Source: Perkinsus marinus ATCC 50983 (lineage: Eukaryota > Perkinsozoa > Perkinsida > Perkinsidae). Taken from it: a stretch of DNA of 64,000 nt. Location of the stretch: positions 62,001-126,000 of the forward strand of contig NW_003213656.1 of assembly GCF_000006405.1 (NCBI RefSeq). Reading direction: 5' to 3'. A program made the position numbers and the translations under genes. Shown one piece after another: positions 33,258 to 44,249 of the stretch; position 1 is the first letter of the stretch, and every line of letters starts with the position of its first letter. Under the pieces are notes generated by a model that made no database searches, was not told the origin of the DNA, and saw nothing but the letters and a program-made list of their open reading frames with translations.

Positions 33258-35401
33258 TCAACCACTAGTGGTATGGCCGACTGTAGACGAATGATCCTTG
33301 ATCGGACGAAGATCGATTATACAGACCGAAATGTCATCATGGAGCCTCCGACGTTGGTTGCCCTGTGGGAGAGCCTGGAGCTCCGCTAAGCTCTTGGAGC
33401 TCTTCTTCGCTGCTCGACTCAACACCTCTCCTGTCAGCGCCTCTGCAACTGAGAATGAAAACGACCATGGAGACCATAATTCCAAACTATTCCGTCTCAG
33501 ACGATTCTCCCTCACTCTAGTCACAGCCTACCAGAGTTGGCACTCCAACTGCTGTTTTCTTGTAAAAGTAGTCGCCTCACGAACCCTACAGCTTCTTCAT
33601 CAGTCACATTATCCCACAGACCATCACTGCCCAATATTATGAACCTGCCAGCGTTAGCCAACCTGCAATTCTCGCCTCTCGCACAACGACGTGTCTACTT
33701 GTCATCCTCATGTCGTGGATATACCATCACCTCGGGCTCGCTAGTGATGTAGGGGAAGGAGTGCTGCAGTGGTTGAGTAAGTGTATGAGCAGAACTCTTT
33801 GGGTCAGGAGGTGGTAGGAAGTTCCGCCCAGATGCATGGTTAAAGAGAAACTCGGCCGACTGACCACAGAACAAAACGTCAAGTGAGGAATGCCCCAGCC
33901 ATTGGGAAAACACCAAGATGCTCTAGGGTCGATAGACGGGGTTACCTTGAGATAGAAATCACCAAAACTTCGAGTCGGCTGGAGACGGCCCTTGACATAA
34001 CAGCCCGAGTACTTGGTAGCATGTTCCAATCTCTCTAGCTCGACGGGGTAGCCCAACCACGACTTCACGGCCAGCCAGCCGCCTGAAGGACATGCAATTC
34101 AAGCGATATATGGTGCCCATAGAGAACCTCACTCTTGGGAACGGCCACGACTACTGGTTCATGCCACTCTTTCTTACACCTAGGAAGAGAACAAATATGC
34201 ACACCACCTGAGAGCCGTACCAATTACCTAACAACATTGTTCTCATTAGGATGTTCGAGCTCGAGCCGTCTCTGCTCTCGTACATCGCTGGCGTTATGCT
34301 GCATATTCAACGGCAATGCAGGACGCTGATCTCTATAAAGCACCTTATAGGGCAAAGGACTGGTCCTCTCATCCACGACTTCCATGACTTACCGCCTTAC
34401 AGTCTCCAGCATTCGCTACCACCAGGCTGGTCTGTGTGATGAGCAGTGCTAATCCACAGGCGCCAGTTTTCACAGTCTGGGAAAAACCCAGTCTGAAAGA
34501 GGTAATAGTAAGGCCCTCACGAACTACGGACCTGGCGTGACATGCCTTACTTCTGAGCTTCCCGTGCGTGCTTTTCCAACTCAGAATCCGCCACCATAAA
34601 TGCCTCCTTGCATGCCGACTCAATTGTACGAGAGTCTATATGCCCAGACTTGTGAGGGAGTCGACTGGCCAACAGCGATGGTAGATGACCACGGAGGTAC
34701 CTGGTCAGTGTTTCTACTGCGACGGCTCAAAAACGAGCATATCAATACTCAGCGACCTGCCAGCCTCCATGCCCATCGAAAACACATGCACAGAGCGTTC
34801 CACCCGGGAACTGTTGTAATGCTAGTCGATCTTCACAAGGGGAGTTAGCCGCGTATTGATGGCAGCCAATCCGAGCGCTTGGCAGCGGCCGTGCTGATGT
34901 TGCCTGGGCAACCTGACCAACGGAGACGGGTATCCACAGTAGCCTTTCTGTGACCTACAGGCATGAGAAGCTGAGGGCCTTCTGCCCCTGTAACAGGAGC
35001 AACAACAGCCGATCCCTGAGGGGCTCCCTGCTCACATCGCGTTCGACGGGCGACCTATACCAATGATTGCTGCTAAGGCAAGACCCTGCAGGGAGCATAC
35101 CTCTGCAACCTTTACAGCCGCTACAACTGCCGCCGGCATCCACACAAACGCGGGCCGGATTAGACCCGACATCACTGAGGGCCAATTAAAGGCAACCCAG
35201 GAGGAAAAATGACTCAATTGTGAACCAGTGTCCAAAGAACAACAGCGACCCTGCCCTAGTGCAACACAAGTAGTAGTGGGTTCACGTGTTGAGAGACTTG
35301 AGTGACTCTCTGTAACCACACACTGCGACCGGAGCCAATAGAAGCGACAATCACGATGGCTCCCACTGCAGATGCAGGGAACCGTTTTCGCCAATCGCTA
35401 A
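33258..35401 (-). CDS. PP2C/PPM Ser/Thr phosphatase, PDP-like (copy 1)
   Basis: A metal-dependent phosphatase resembling pyruvate dehydrogenase phosphatase. The N-terminal frame RKRFPASAVGAIVIVASIGS looks like a targeting/anchor segment, but its start codon was not found. The catalytic core has LCACVFDGHGGWQVAEY (metal-binding Asp, DGHGG), ESACKEAFMVADSELEKHA, a 58-nt intron, LALLITQTSLVVANAGDCKA, VLYRDQRPALPLNMQHNASD and CYVKGRLQPTRSFGDFYLK. Later it reads ITSEPEVMVYPRHEDDK, FIILGSDGLWDNVTDEEAV (second metal Asp in SDGLWD) and RRRLHDDISVCIIDL (DD motif), ending TAG at 33258. The order and motifs are complete for an active enzyme. It is tandem with a second PP2C. Confidence 0.8.
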
Positions 35402-35494
35402 TCCAAACATGCTAATAGTAATATAAACAATATTCATAGTAAGAGTGCAATGGTTGTCTTGATGCCACTTCAGACAAGCAAACGCCGCGAAGAC

Positions 35495-37352
35495 CTACAG
35501 CTTTACAATCACTACTGTGACGTCATCATGTATATTCCTCCTAGTTCTGCCAGGTTGCATACGTCGAACAACGTTCGGAGTTAATTTCGCTGACCGAGCG
35601 GCTTGGTCAATGACCTATCACCGCACCCACTACCACACACACACGTTAGACCACATTCTCCCCATACTCGTGATACTAGGGCTTCTGCTGCTGCCTGTGG
35701 CCCTTCCCGTTCAAATACATCTACCGCTGTTGAGACGATCTCAGGATCCGGCAAGTAGTCCCAAAGGCCATCAGAAGCCATTATCAAGAACCTGTGTTAT
35801 CATGCTGGCCTAGCATCGACCCAGCAGATGCCTACATGTCCCGAGTCGGGTCCCTACACTCTGTACGAACATCGGGTACTGCTGATACATAAGGTGGAGT
35901 GAAGGGCGGGAAAGGGTTCTCTAGAACAACCACTGCGAGAACTGAACCTTAGGTCGACTTTTACCATCGTCATCGCTACGTTCATGAGGATAAGGAGCTA
36001 CTCTCGCCGCTCTCGCAATGTCCATGTCCTGCTACAACTATCACAAGTTGGCAATCTAAAGTGCACTGACTTTAAAATAGAAGTCTCCCAACGCTCGGGT
36101 TGGCTGGAGTCTTCCCTTAACATAACAGGCCCCCCACCGAGTACCCACGGTCTTACCATCACTACCTGAACTTTGTCGTCACCCGAGCCACCAAGAGACA
36201 CATAAACCGACTCTCACTGCCTAGGATAATTACCTAACTCGATGATCTTCTGCTTACAGTGGACCAAATCTTCCTCTCCTGGATGCTCAGCCCTCAGCTT
36301 TTCCTGTTCAATTGGAGAATCTGCATTGTGAGCAGCCGTCAGCCACTCCACTTCAACATGCGGGGGAATCCCTGCTGATACCAACGTCCTCGTCTAAACC
36401 CTACCCTGACCCACTTCGTAATGGTAGACTATTCGGGCTCCGTTCATGACCGTCAATAAGCCGCCTCACGAGCATAGCTCGACAGTCCCCCACGTTGGCA
36501 ACACAATAGCTATCCTCAGCCAGGAGGACCGATACTGCACAGGCTCCAGCCTGATGGAACACTAAAGTAAACTGCCGACATGCTCAATGGCTACCTGCAT
36601 CTTGGTAAGGGTAGCAACGGACATCTTGGGCGGATCATATTCCAGTTGCTCCTCTTCAACCATCTTACTATGCCTTAACAGACTATCGATCTACACAGAC
36701 AGCCTCACGAGAAGCCCATCCTCAGCCGAGCACCTCTCGCTTGGTCCATTCTAGCAGATCTCCCTCTAGGCATTTGTACGCTTCAAGTAGAACCGCAGCT
36801 AGGGCACAGCTTTTACCTTCTCCAATTATTGAACGTATGAAGGAGGGCATATAGGCAGCCGCATAATCGGCAACATGATAACCACCATGACCATCAAAAA
36901 CTGCTGCGAGTATAACACCGCTTTGCTCAGAGACCTATACGAACGCCCATTTCCATTGACTCGGAACAACCGGCCTACTATAGTCCGTATAAATCGATCC
37001 TCGTTGGGGTTGTTGCTTGCTACAGAGCATGCTCCCACTGTCGAAGCAAGTACAGTAGGATTATCAAAGTGCCGCGGTCGATCAGATTTTAGTTCCACCT
37101 GGTCCACACAGTGTCACCATGTCCAGTCACCTCCACTACCCGTATGTGCTCCGTGTAGGACCGATGGAAGGCCCTCATCCGTTTGTGAGCTTTCATGTTC
37201 TCCCATTCCTCTGCAAGTGTCTTCTTCCCATTACCGTTGTCGCCTATGTCCGAGCACATACAAGCAGCCGCCGCCGCTCCTGTGGACACAACCACTGCCA
37301 ACGGGGTGTTGAATAGTCGGGGTAAGGCACTAAACGACTGCCGTCCCCACAT
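35495..37352 (-). CDS. PP2C/PPM Ser/Thr phosphatase, PDP-like (copy 2)
   Basis: It starts at ATG 37352 (MWGRQSFSALPRLFNTPLAV) with an Arg-containing, acid-free, Ala-rich N-terminus typical of a mitochondrial presequence or anchor. The core reads ACSVASNNPNEDRFIRTIVG, then after an intron AVFDGHGGYHVADYAAAYMP, SVATLTKMQVAIEHVGSLL, AVSVLLAEDSYCVANVGDCR, a GRLQPTR-type block, and FLIMASDGLWDYLPDPEIVS (in the reading IMASDGLWD). The last exon TRRNIHDDVTVVIVKL ends TAG at 35495-35497. The three metal-binding Asp motifs (DGHGG, SDGLWD, HDD) are present. It is clearly a paralogue of the gene downstream. The predicted mitochondrial site fits a PDP-like role, but the substrate is inferred only from family resemblance. 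Confidence 0.8.
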
Positions 37353-37558
37353 GAATGATGGCGTTGGAGGAGTAACGTTGGCGGGAGGAAAGTACGACAC
37401 AAACTGATGAAAAAATCGTAAAACACGGCTACCAATGCAACCCTACATCGGCCAATCCGGTAAAAGGAACTGCTCACGTAATATAATAATAGTGAAGGCT
37501 ATGGTACGGGGCCCTTTGAGAGCCTATGAGTCAATTTAATGTCCAAACTTCCGCAGGA

Positions 37559-38751
37559 TCACCCCCGCTCCTCATCCTCGCCACATGTTGATCCTTCTGA
37601 CAGATCTGGACGCCTCATCTCCTCCAAAAAACGCTCCTTAGACATGTCGACTCGCTCCCTTAGGTACACCGGGAAGCGAGGCCGACCCGTCAAGGCCGAT
37701 ATCTCGGAATACTTATACTGTATAACCGTTCCTACCTGAACAAGGACAGTTCAAGCCACGGAACAGGCCGGTGATACTACCGGTGGGGGATCTCTACGGA
37801 TCTCGTCAGTAAGACCAGATCCAAGCTTGAAGATGGTTCTGTCTCTGTCGACCACAACCAGCGAGGATATCCCTCTGTCACTCCCTCGCCCTTGATAAGT
37901 AAGGTGGCCGATCACTAGTGCCTCTGAATCATCGTGAAGCTTCACTTTAACTATGCCTGGATTCCGCTTGTCAGAAAGATACTTCCCCTGTGGATCCCGC
38001 AGGATCAATCCCTCCCCACCAGCTCTGACCATCTCCTCACAGATGCCGGCGATGTCGCTATCAGCTGATAATGTACAGAACGGCTGGTGTAAAAAAATAT
38101 GCCCAACCTCGCGAGCCGAAGGATCCACGCAAGATCTCTCAAGATTCCCATCCAGCGCACTCGCAAGATTTGCCGAAGATTTGCCGACAGAATGGACGCC
38201 AATCGGCTGCAAAAGATGTTTAAGGAGTTCAAACCGCTCCTCATAAGGCAGGTGAGCCGTCTCCTGCGATGCTAGGTCATAAATGTGATACTGGACCTGA
38301 CATAAGGTCGTCTATGAGACCCATGGGACTCCTCCAGAAGTTCACCTTGGCCCAACCTTGCTGGCATCTTTGTCTCCTCAATATACCTGCAGCTTCAGAA
38401 AAAGTGTGTCGGCCCATCCACAATTCGCCATCGAGGAAGATGTCCGGTCCCAGATGGCGGTCCAGTGCGGCAGTGAACCAAGGTGGCGGCCGGAACCTAC
38501 AGTGAAGCCTCCCCACAGCGACAGCGCTAGTGTTCCTACGTAAGGCCGTAGCGGCTCTGAAACCTCCCACGTCCCCACATTGCCCTGACGCCGTCCAACT
38601 TCTCGGCGCAGAGCCAGCCCTCGTAAGACTGTCCTTTAATAGCTTTGGAACACAGAGTAAAGGCAGGCCGCGGAAGAACACGGCTGCATACTACTGGTGC
38701 TAGTGTAGTGAGTACACTACTGCTACTACTTGGTAACGGAGATATTGACAT
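37559..38751 (-). CDS. ATP-dependent DNA ligase, small bacterial/kinetoplast type
   Basis: Seals nicks in DNA using ATP. It starts at ATG 38751 with an N-terminus rich in Ser and hydrophobic residues (MSISPLPSSSSSVLTTLAPV), possibly an organelle-targeting peptide. Motif I is CAEKLDGVRAMWGRG, whose Lys is the adenylated residue. A 43-nt intron joins TFRPPPWFTAALDRHLGPDI then FLDGELWMGRHTFSEAAGIL (motif III DGE). The next segment has YDLASQETAHLPYEERFELL, motif IV GGEGLILRDPQGKYL, and motif V IVKVKLHDDSEALVIGH. The OB domain has FKLGSGLTDEIRRDPPPV, a 45-nt intron, then GTVIQYKYSEISALTG, PRFPVYLRERVD and an acidic tail to TGA 37559. It matches the Haemophilus/Neisseria-type and kinetoplast ligases more than ligase I, III or IV. 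Confidence 0.87.
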
Positions 38752-38823
38752 GCATTCAACTGAGATGGGTCTCAACTTGCGTTCGGGGCGTACGTTTCAG
38801 GGCGCGCGCGATTTTCACAATTC
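38752..38823. promoter_or_regulatory. Short divergent promoter region
   Basis: Only 72 bp separate the DNA ligase start codon (minus strand, 38751) from the ATG at 38824 of the plus-strand gene. Both promoters and 5' untranslated regions must share this space or overlap coding sequence. It holds a CG-rich patch (GGGCGCGCGCG) near 38800. Confidence 0.4.
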
Positions 38824-39400
38824 ATGACATCTGCCGCTGCGCTTCCTGTCGATGTCGATGACTCCCATATGGACCCGAATGCAACCACGGCTCGTGGGGG
38901 ATCGTCACAAGGTGGCTCGGAATTCGGCAATATGAGGCGAAGATCTATTCCTGCCAGCTCTACTCTTGCACGCATGCACGAGAGGCTGTATGGGAGGAGA
39001 CATGTCGGCGTTTTACACTTCCATCGCAGTCAGAGACGGACGTATACAATCATGACCCTTCGTGTTTTCGATCTCTCCGCTTCACCGGTCTAATTATCCC
39101 GATACGTAGCTTGGTTGAAGCCAGTTGAGTTATGTCTTTAGGAGTCGATGCACACTTCGGATTGTCCTCCTCCTATCGTTCTAGTCTTATACAGTAGTTG
39201 TAAGAGCCGTTCGGTTACAGGACCGAGATCGACTGTATGGCGAGCTATTGGTATCGCTTCGCGACGGTTTAACGTCTTGGGAGCTCAGAGGGTGAGATGG
39301 CCGTGTCACCCCGCAACTGTAAGGCGTTCAACTTATCAAAGGAGTCGCTCGAGCCTTCCTCGTAAGTAGGAACGCTCACATTTTAGCTGCTGGGGAGAGA
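38824..39400 (+). CDS. Hypothetical spliced gene
   Basis: No family recognised. ATG 38824 opens MTSAAALPVDVDDSHMDPNA and a Ser/Gly-rich stretch, then RRRSIPASSTLARMHERLYG. Possible further exons read YNHDPSCFRSLRFTGLIIPI and, near 39215-39290, QDRDRLYGELLVSLRDGLTS then WELR followed by a gtgaga donor. The 3' end is not identified; the end given is approximate. Confidence 0.4.
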
Positions 39401-40139
39401 TAGCGGGGATAGGAACAGCAGTCTAACGCGTATATTCTCGTCCTTGGATTCGTCAACCTCTGTCGGTCCCACCCTTCCTACTTGTTCAATGTTATTTGAA
39501 AACAGTCCTTAGCTTTTACGACTTTTACAGTTTTCAACTCGGATGTAATTTTCAACTATTCGATTGTTCGCAATAAAGTGGAGTCAAAAAATAGTCCAGG
39601 GCTGATCTGAATCATTCAAAGTGTGAATATCTGTGCGTGGCCGGTCCCTCAGGTCAGTAGTTTATAGGGGTATCGGACGGTTTAAAATGCACTGATAGCT
39701 ATTACTTGTCATCTAGGAACCAGAGTTCTACGAATTCCTGGTCACACGGTAATTCACTCATTGATTTTTCCTATCTCCCGTGAACTCTTTTCAACGCAGA
39801 TGATTTTTCAGTGAGCAAGTTCATGAATGGATTCGGAATGATCTCGCCTGTCGGATGATATATTACGCATCCCTAAGAGATAATTTCTTCAAATGTTTAG
39901 AAATAAAAAGTCCTCTTCGCATCGGTTGGGGAATTAGGCAAGCCATCCAAATCACAAGGCGGGATTTATTTCCCGCCGCTTCATACCGGCATATGTCCTA
40001 GGCAGTAGGGTCACCTTTTAGACCCTAGGCAGGACCCTAGGCCTTTTAGACCCTGACCGCTCTAGGCAGGCGTTCGTTTTACTGTTAGACGTAGTAAGGG
40101 ACAGCAGTTTTCTTGCTAAGTTTGTTACGGTCGCTTCAC
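39401..40139. other. Intergenic, no gene seen
   Basis: About 740 bp upstream of ferroportin. A local near-repeat, TAGACCCTAGGCAGGACCCTAGGC..., lies around 40000-40065 (three CCTAGGCAG/CTAGGCAG motifs). No coding exon is supported. Confidence 0.5.
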
Positions 40140-42559
40140 ATGTCGCCCTTCTGGCAGCTCTATGTATCCCACGCTTTGTCAACGATTGGTGACAGAATAT
40201 GGCAGGTAGTCTCCACTGATGAGTTGCTGCTTGGATGGGTCAGCTGTCGTCGTCTCAGTTCGCGGTGCCGCTGATGCTGGTGGATATATTCCCTTTCACA
40301 CTTCTACCTACAGCCATATTCGTGTTCTTCACAGGGCTGTCCAAGGCGGTCCTATTACCTTTTCTGGGAAGGCTTGTGGACAGTAATACGCCAATAAGGG
40401 GGTCTCCTCCTTGCCAAATGGTTTACTCGAGTTCGCGTTTGAATTGCAAATCGATTAAAGGCAACTCATAGCGTTAGTGTCTCGAGTAGAATCATTTCAC
40501 TATGGAATAGTATGCATGATCATCATCTTGAAGTATATGCACGGCTGGCAGGCACTGATCGGCTGAGGGTAGCGAAGATCGGGTCCTTCGTCCAGAACGG
40601 TGGTATCGCCATCTCGATGATGCTGCTGTATGCTCTGGACATGATGACAGACTCTCACAGTGAACAGCCTTGGACGTTCGGCTCTGGCCTTGTCTTCGTG
40701 GGTTGCTTGTTGCTTTATTATCGCCTTGAACTGCGCTGGTTGCTCAGGGAATGTTCTTACTGGTGGGAGTAACGGGTGATGTGATATCCTCAGTGGCGAC
40801 GATCAACGTAGAGAAGAATTGGGTTATGATAATTGTGGAGGACTTGTGGTAGTACTAGTATGGGTTGGATATGCAGGGAGGATCTGTAACAGGGCTGAGG
40901 ATCTGAAATCCGATCGTGCAGTTGTATAGCTTGCTTCTGGCAAATCTGATGGAATGAGTAGGAGCGGAGTTTCACCCGTGATATGAAAAACACCAGTGAA
41001 AAACATATTTTACGACTACTGCATTCCGCAAATATCGCGTTTTTCACCGAGTTTTACGCCACTTCACGTGAAACGGGTGGAACTCCAGTATTGTATTCAC
41101 TGGTGATCAAGGATATTCAGAATAACATGGATCACTGTCACTATCATCATTGTAACGATTCGAGAGACCTTGCAGCAGTAAGATAGGGTATTAGATGCAA
41201 TAGTATTTTCTTTACTATAGATCGTATTGCATCACCAGGATATTCATTGCGATGATCACGGCTTATAACTGGATTACTTCACTGTGTCAGCGAATCGGAT
41301 CCTACCGTTAATCCTGTAGAGTTGCAGACCCACTTGAACAGCGTCATGCGTAGAGTCGATCTCACAGCCAAAATGGGCAGCCCTTTGGTCATTGGACTAT
41401 TACTGGTGATATTAGCTCGGCTGGTCGGCTCAGTCGGAGGTGTCCTGCTCAGACTGGTGGTCGTGGCACCGTAGTACGAGGGCTCTTCGCAGTGGGAGGC
41501 TGGAGTGTACTTACTGCATGGCCTGTCTTTGCTCTATGGAGAGGCGTCTATGAGACCTATCCAGGACTAAGGGTCAAACCTATTCCGACAATCGACGATT
41601 CACCGAGGAGAAATAATATGCTGGCAGTACTGTGGCGAAGTTGGGAGATGTAGATTCTAGTGCTTTGGTTCTTCGGTGGAGCTCCGGGCCAACAGGTACT
41701 ACCACGACCCGGTATTTCTGGCCTCACTTAGTTTTTGCTTCCTGCATTTCACCGTTCTATCGGATCATCACCCACTGAGTAAGCTCCTTTTTCTCTTGTT
41801 TATTCCAGCTCACTTTGAGCGCCCTCAGCAACGGCGTTCCTCGCCGAGGAGAATATGTCGCCTTTGTCGCTGGGTATCGCTCGAGCGGCTGGGAGCATCG
41901 GAGGAATAATGGCTACACTCATGTGGCCTATGGTCGTGAAGTCCTGCAATGATGATAGTGTGAGTAGAGCATGGTGTGGTTCGGTCACTCCACGCTCTAG
42001 GTCCGCGCTGGATGCCTCGCACTATGGGCCTTCTGGAGCTGCATTGCTCTTATCGCTATCGAGTTCGCCTTTCATACATCGTAGTAGTTTGGACGCTCGA
42101 TAAGAGGATGATCATATGCTCAGGATTGAGACAGTGTTTATGCTCACAATGATAGTCCTATCGAGGCTCTTTCTCTGGCAAGTGGACCTCTTCAATGTAG
42201 CTACTATTCAGCAGTTTGTACCACAGAGTCGAAGGGTAAGCCTTCATGGGTCACCATTATGTTTTGGTACTCACTACGTCTCTGTTCAGTCGGAGGTAAC
42301 AGCAACACAAGCGGCCACATGCCAGCTGTTGGAGATGCTCATGGGAGTCTTCGGAATGCTGCTTAGTCGTCCCTCTGATTTCAAGGTCTTCGTTTATCCC
42401 CTCTTCACGTCACCATGTTCGTGTCTATCTCAGTTCCTCGTGTGGCTGTCGGGCGGTGGGATATCGGCCAGTCTAGGTCTCCTCCTACTATGGCAGCGTT
42501 TGGTATTACCGCGCATGCTTGGGCGCCGCACAGGGGCAGGACTTGGTCTCCTACTGTGA
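40140..42559 (+). CDS. Ferroportin-like iron exporter (SLC40A)
   Basis: A multi-span exporter of Fe2+ from the cytosol. ATG 40140 begins MSPFWQLYVSHALSTIGDRI WQ, matching ferroportin TM1 (family form LGHSLSTWGDRMW). A 53-nt intron is followed by FAVPLMLVDIFPFTLLPTAI and GLSKAVLLPFLGRLVDSN (the family's metal-site/gate loop). A later exon has DRLRVAKIGSFVQNGGIAIS and MMLLYALDMM. The second half shows ELRANRYYHDPVFLASLSFC, LSLGIARAAGSIGGIMATLM, LFLWQVDLFNVATIQQFVPQ (family: W-FD-TVTQL) and CQLLEMLMGVFGMLLSRPSD, ending at TGA 42559. Exons around 41150-41650 are poorly resolved. The long spacing suggests about 10 introns. Confidence 0.8.
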
Positions 42560-43367
42560 AGCTTTACTTTTGTTTGCCGTTCTGAAGATTGTTTAGGTTT
42601 CTCGAGTGTTTTAGATGAGCCAAATTTACTGAGTTGTGGTGATATGATATTGTTCTCTGGGAGGAGCTCTCAGTTGGCTGCTGCCTATAGCGTATAAATG
42701 TGTGGACCCCACCGGTACTCTCATCCTGACCCTCCGTCTGGTCACAATAATTGCCATTCTGTACTGCTAGTAGAGGTTGGTTGGAGGATTGAAGAGCTCA
42801 CCAGGTTGAGGCGCTTAGATCTCTGAGATGAAGGACATCGTCATTGCTCTAGATCACTGGAAGGAATGAGGAGTGTGAAGAGTTAGAGTCGACCAGGGTT
42901 GGTAATGAGTAACTGATCGACGAATTGGATGATATTAAACAGAAAGTGCCAACCATTATCGAAGTAATCTCAATATCATCAATGCTCCAAAGTCTCCGAG
43001 CAGTTGACATAATTGATGTTTAGTCTGTGCTTGAGGACGGGTTCAGACATGACGCTGACTCTGAAGCGCTGGGGTGGGGCTGTTTCTTATTGTGCAGAAG
43101 GACTGCTCAATGATTTGGGGTCCAGATAAACCGGATCAAGAAGTGAAGCCTTTCCTGGACACAGTCGATCGATAAACCCAGCTGAGATCTTCACAGACTG
43201 GTTGGGGCTGAGGAAGACTTTAACTTGAAGTCGGAATTTGGTCCGCGTGTGAGCCCGCGTGGCCATGTTTTTGCTTTTGATATTCTCAACGGGTATTGAG
43301 TATTGTGTTATCCTGTTACTATTCTAGGCCTCTGATGATAGTTTTTTCTCTTGTATTTTTTCATAAT
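42560..43367. other. Ambiguous region, possible small or decayed gene on +
   Basis: Short open segments look coding-like, for example LIDELDDIKQKVPTIIEVIS continuing SSMLQSLRAVDIIDV (42917-43023) and VLEDGFRHDADSEALGWGCF after it. I could not join them into a gene or find a start, and did not recognise a family. Confidence 0.3.
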
Positions 43368-43965
43368 ATGTCTCTCATGCTACCTATCCCCGCTCGGGCC
43401 CCAGCCGATCCCCTCCGCTTTAAGAACTCAGAGTTGAACGATGAGGTACTCTGGATGTTCACTTCAACTATTCAGGATGTTGCTCAGCAGCTCCCGTCCG
43501 TCCCCGTGTGCCAGCAAAATAGTGACAACGATTGTGAAGATGAGTCGCCACTTGACACTCGCTTGTTTGCTGCTGTATGCAACGCGCGGCTCAACTCGGG
43601 GGTTCCTTGTGGAGACTCCGACGATGCCGCGTCAGACTCAACAATGGCCTCGCTCGAGGGGACCAAAAAGGTGTACTTCGATGAGCAGGTGGGAGAGGTC
43701 TGTGTGTGTCTTAGTAGAGCGATATTTTCCTCCATAGGTGCGCTTTCGTTTTCACAATTTCCCAGTAAAATCAGCTGACAAGAGCCGCGAGGATGTCGAC
43801 CTAACAAACGATATCAAGTGCTTCGACGGTGGTAGTCTTTACGCGGTAGCTGGCGGCTGCAAACCACTGTGGGAGTTTCCGACTCTACACATGCTAGATA
43901 AGATGGTTGAGTGGATGACCACACCAACCGCCAAGGTCACTCCTCATCGCCAACGTAGCAGGTGA
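43368..43965 (+). CDS. Hypothetical protein, two exons
   Basis: No family recognised. ATG 43368 reads MSLMLPIPARAPADPLRFKN, then SELNDEVLWMFTSTIQDVAQ, an acidic/Ser middle (DNDCEDESPLDT) and KKVYFDEQ. A 49-nt intron (gtgggag...tccatag) joins to VRFRFHNFPVKSADKSRED, CFDGGSLYAVAGGCKPLWEF, and a basic tail TAKVTPHRQRSR before TGA. About 180 residues, probably soluble. Confidence 0.55.
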
Positions 43966-44249
43966 GCGGACCACTCTGACTCAACGAACACCGATGAATC
44001 ATTCTGGGCAGATCCCATGGATCATCCGAGGACATGTCTAGCCATGGTTATATCCCCTAGTTTCGCACCTACCTATGTTAATATCTCCATCACTGTTGCT
44101 ACACCTCGGGGTTGAATCTGCTTGCATCATGCAGTTTCCTCTTCCCCTGGTCATTCAAGAAGTTCATGTCTGTTACAGATCAGAGAAGTTTGTATATACG
44201 TTGCCAATTTTGACATACAGCTGATGTTAAAAACATTATCGTTTCCCCA

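Noticed and set aside
43484-43807. Minus-strand open frame opposite the hypothetical gene at 43.4-44.0 kb
   Set aside because: The plus strand has an ATG, a 49-nt intron and a continuous joined frame; the minus frame has no supporting signal.
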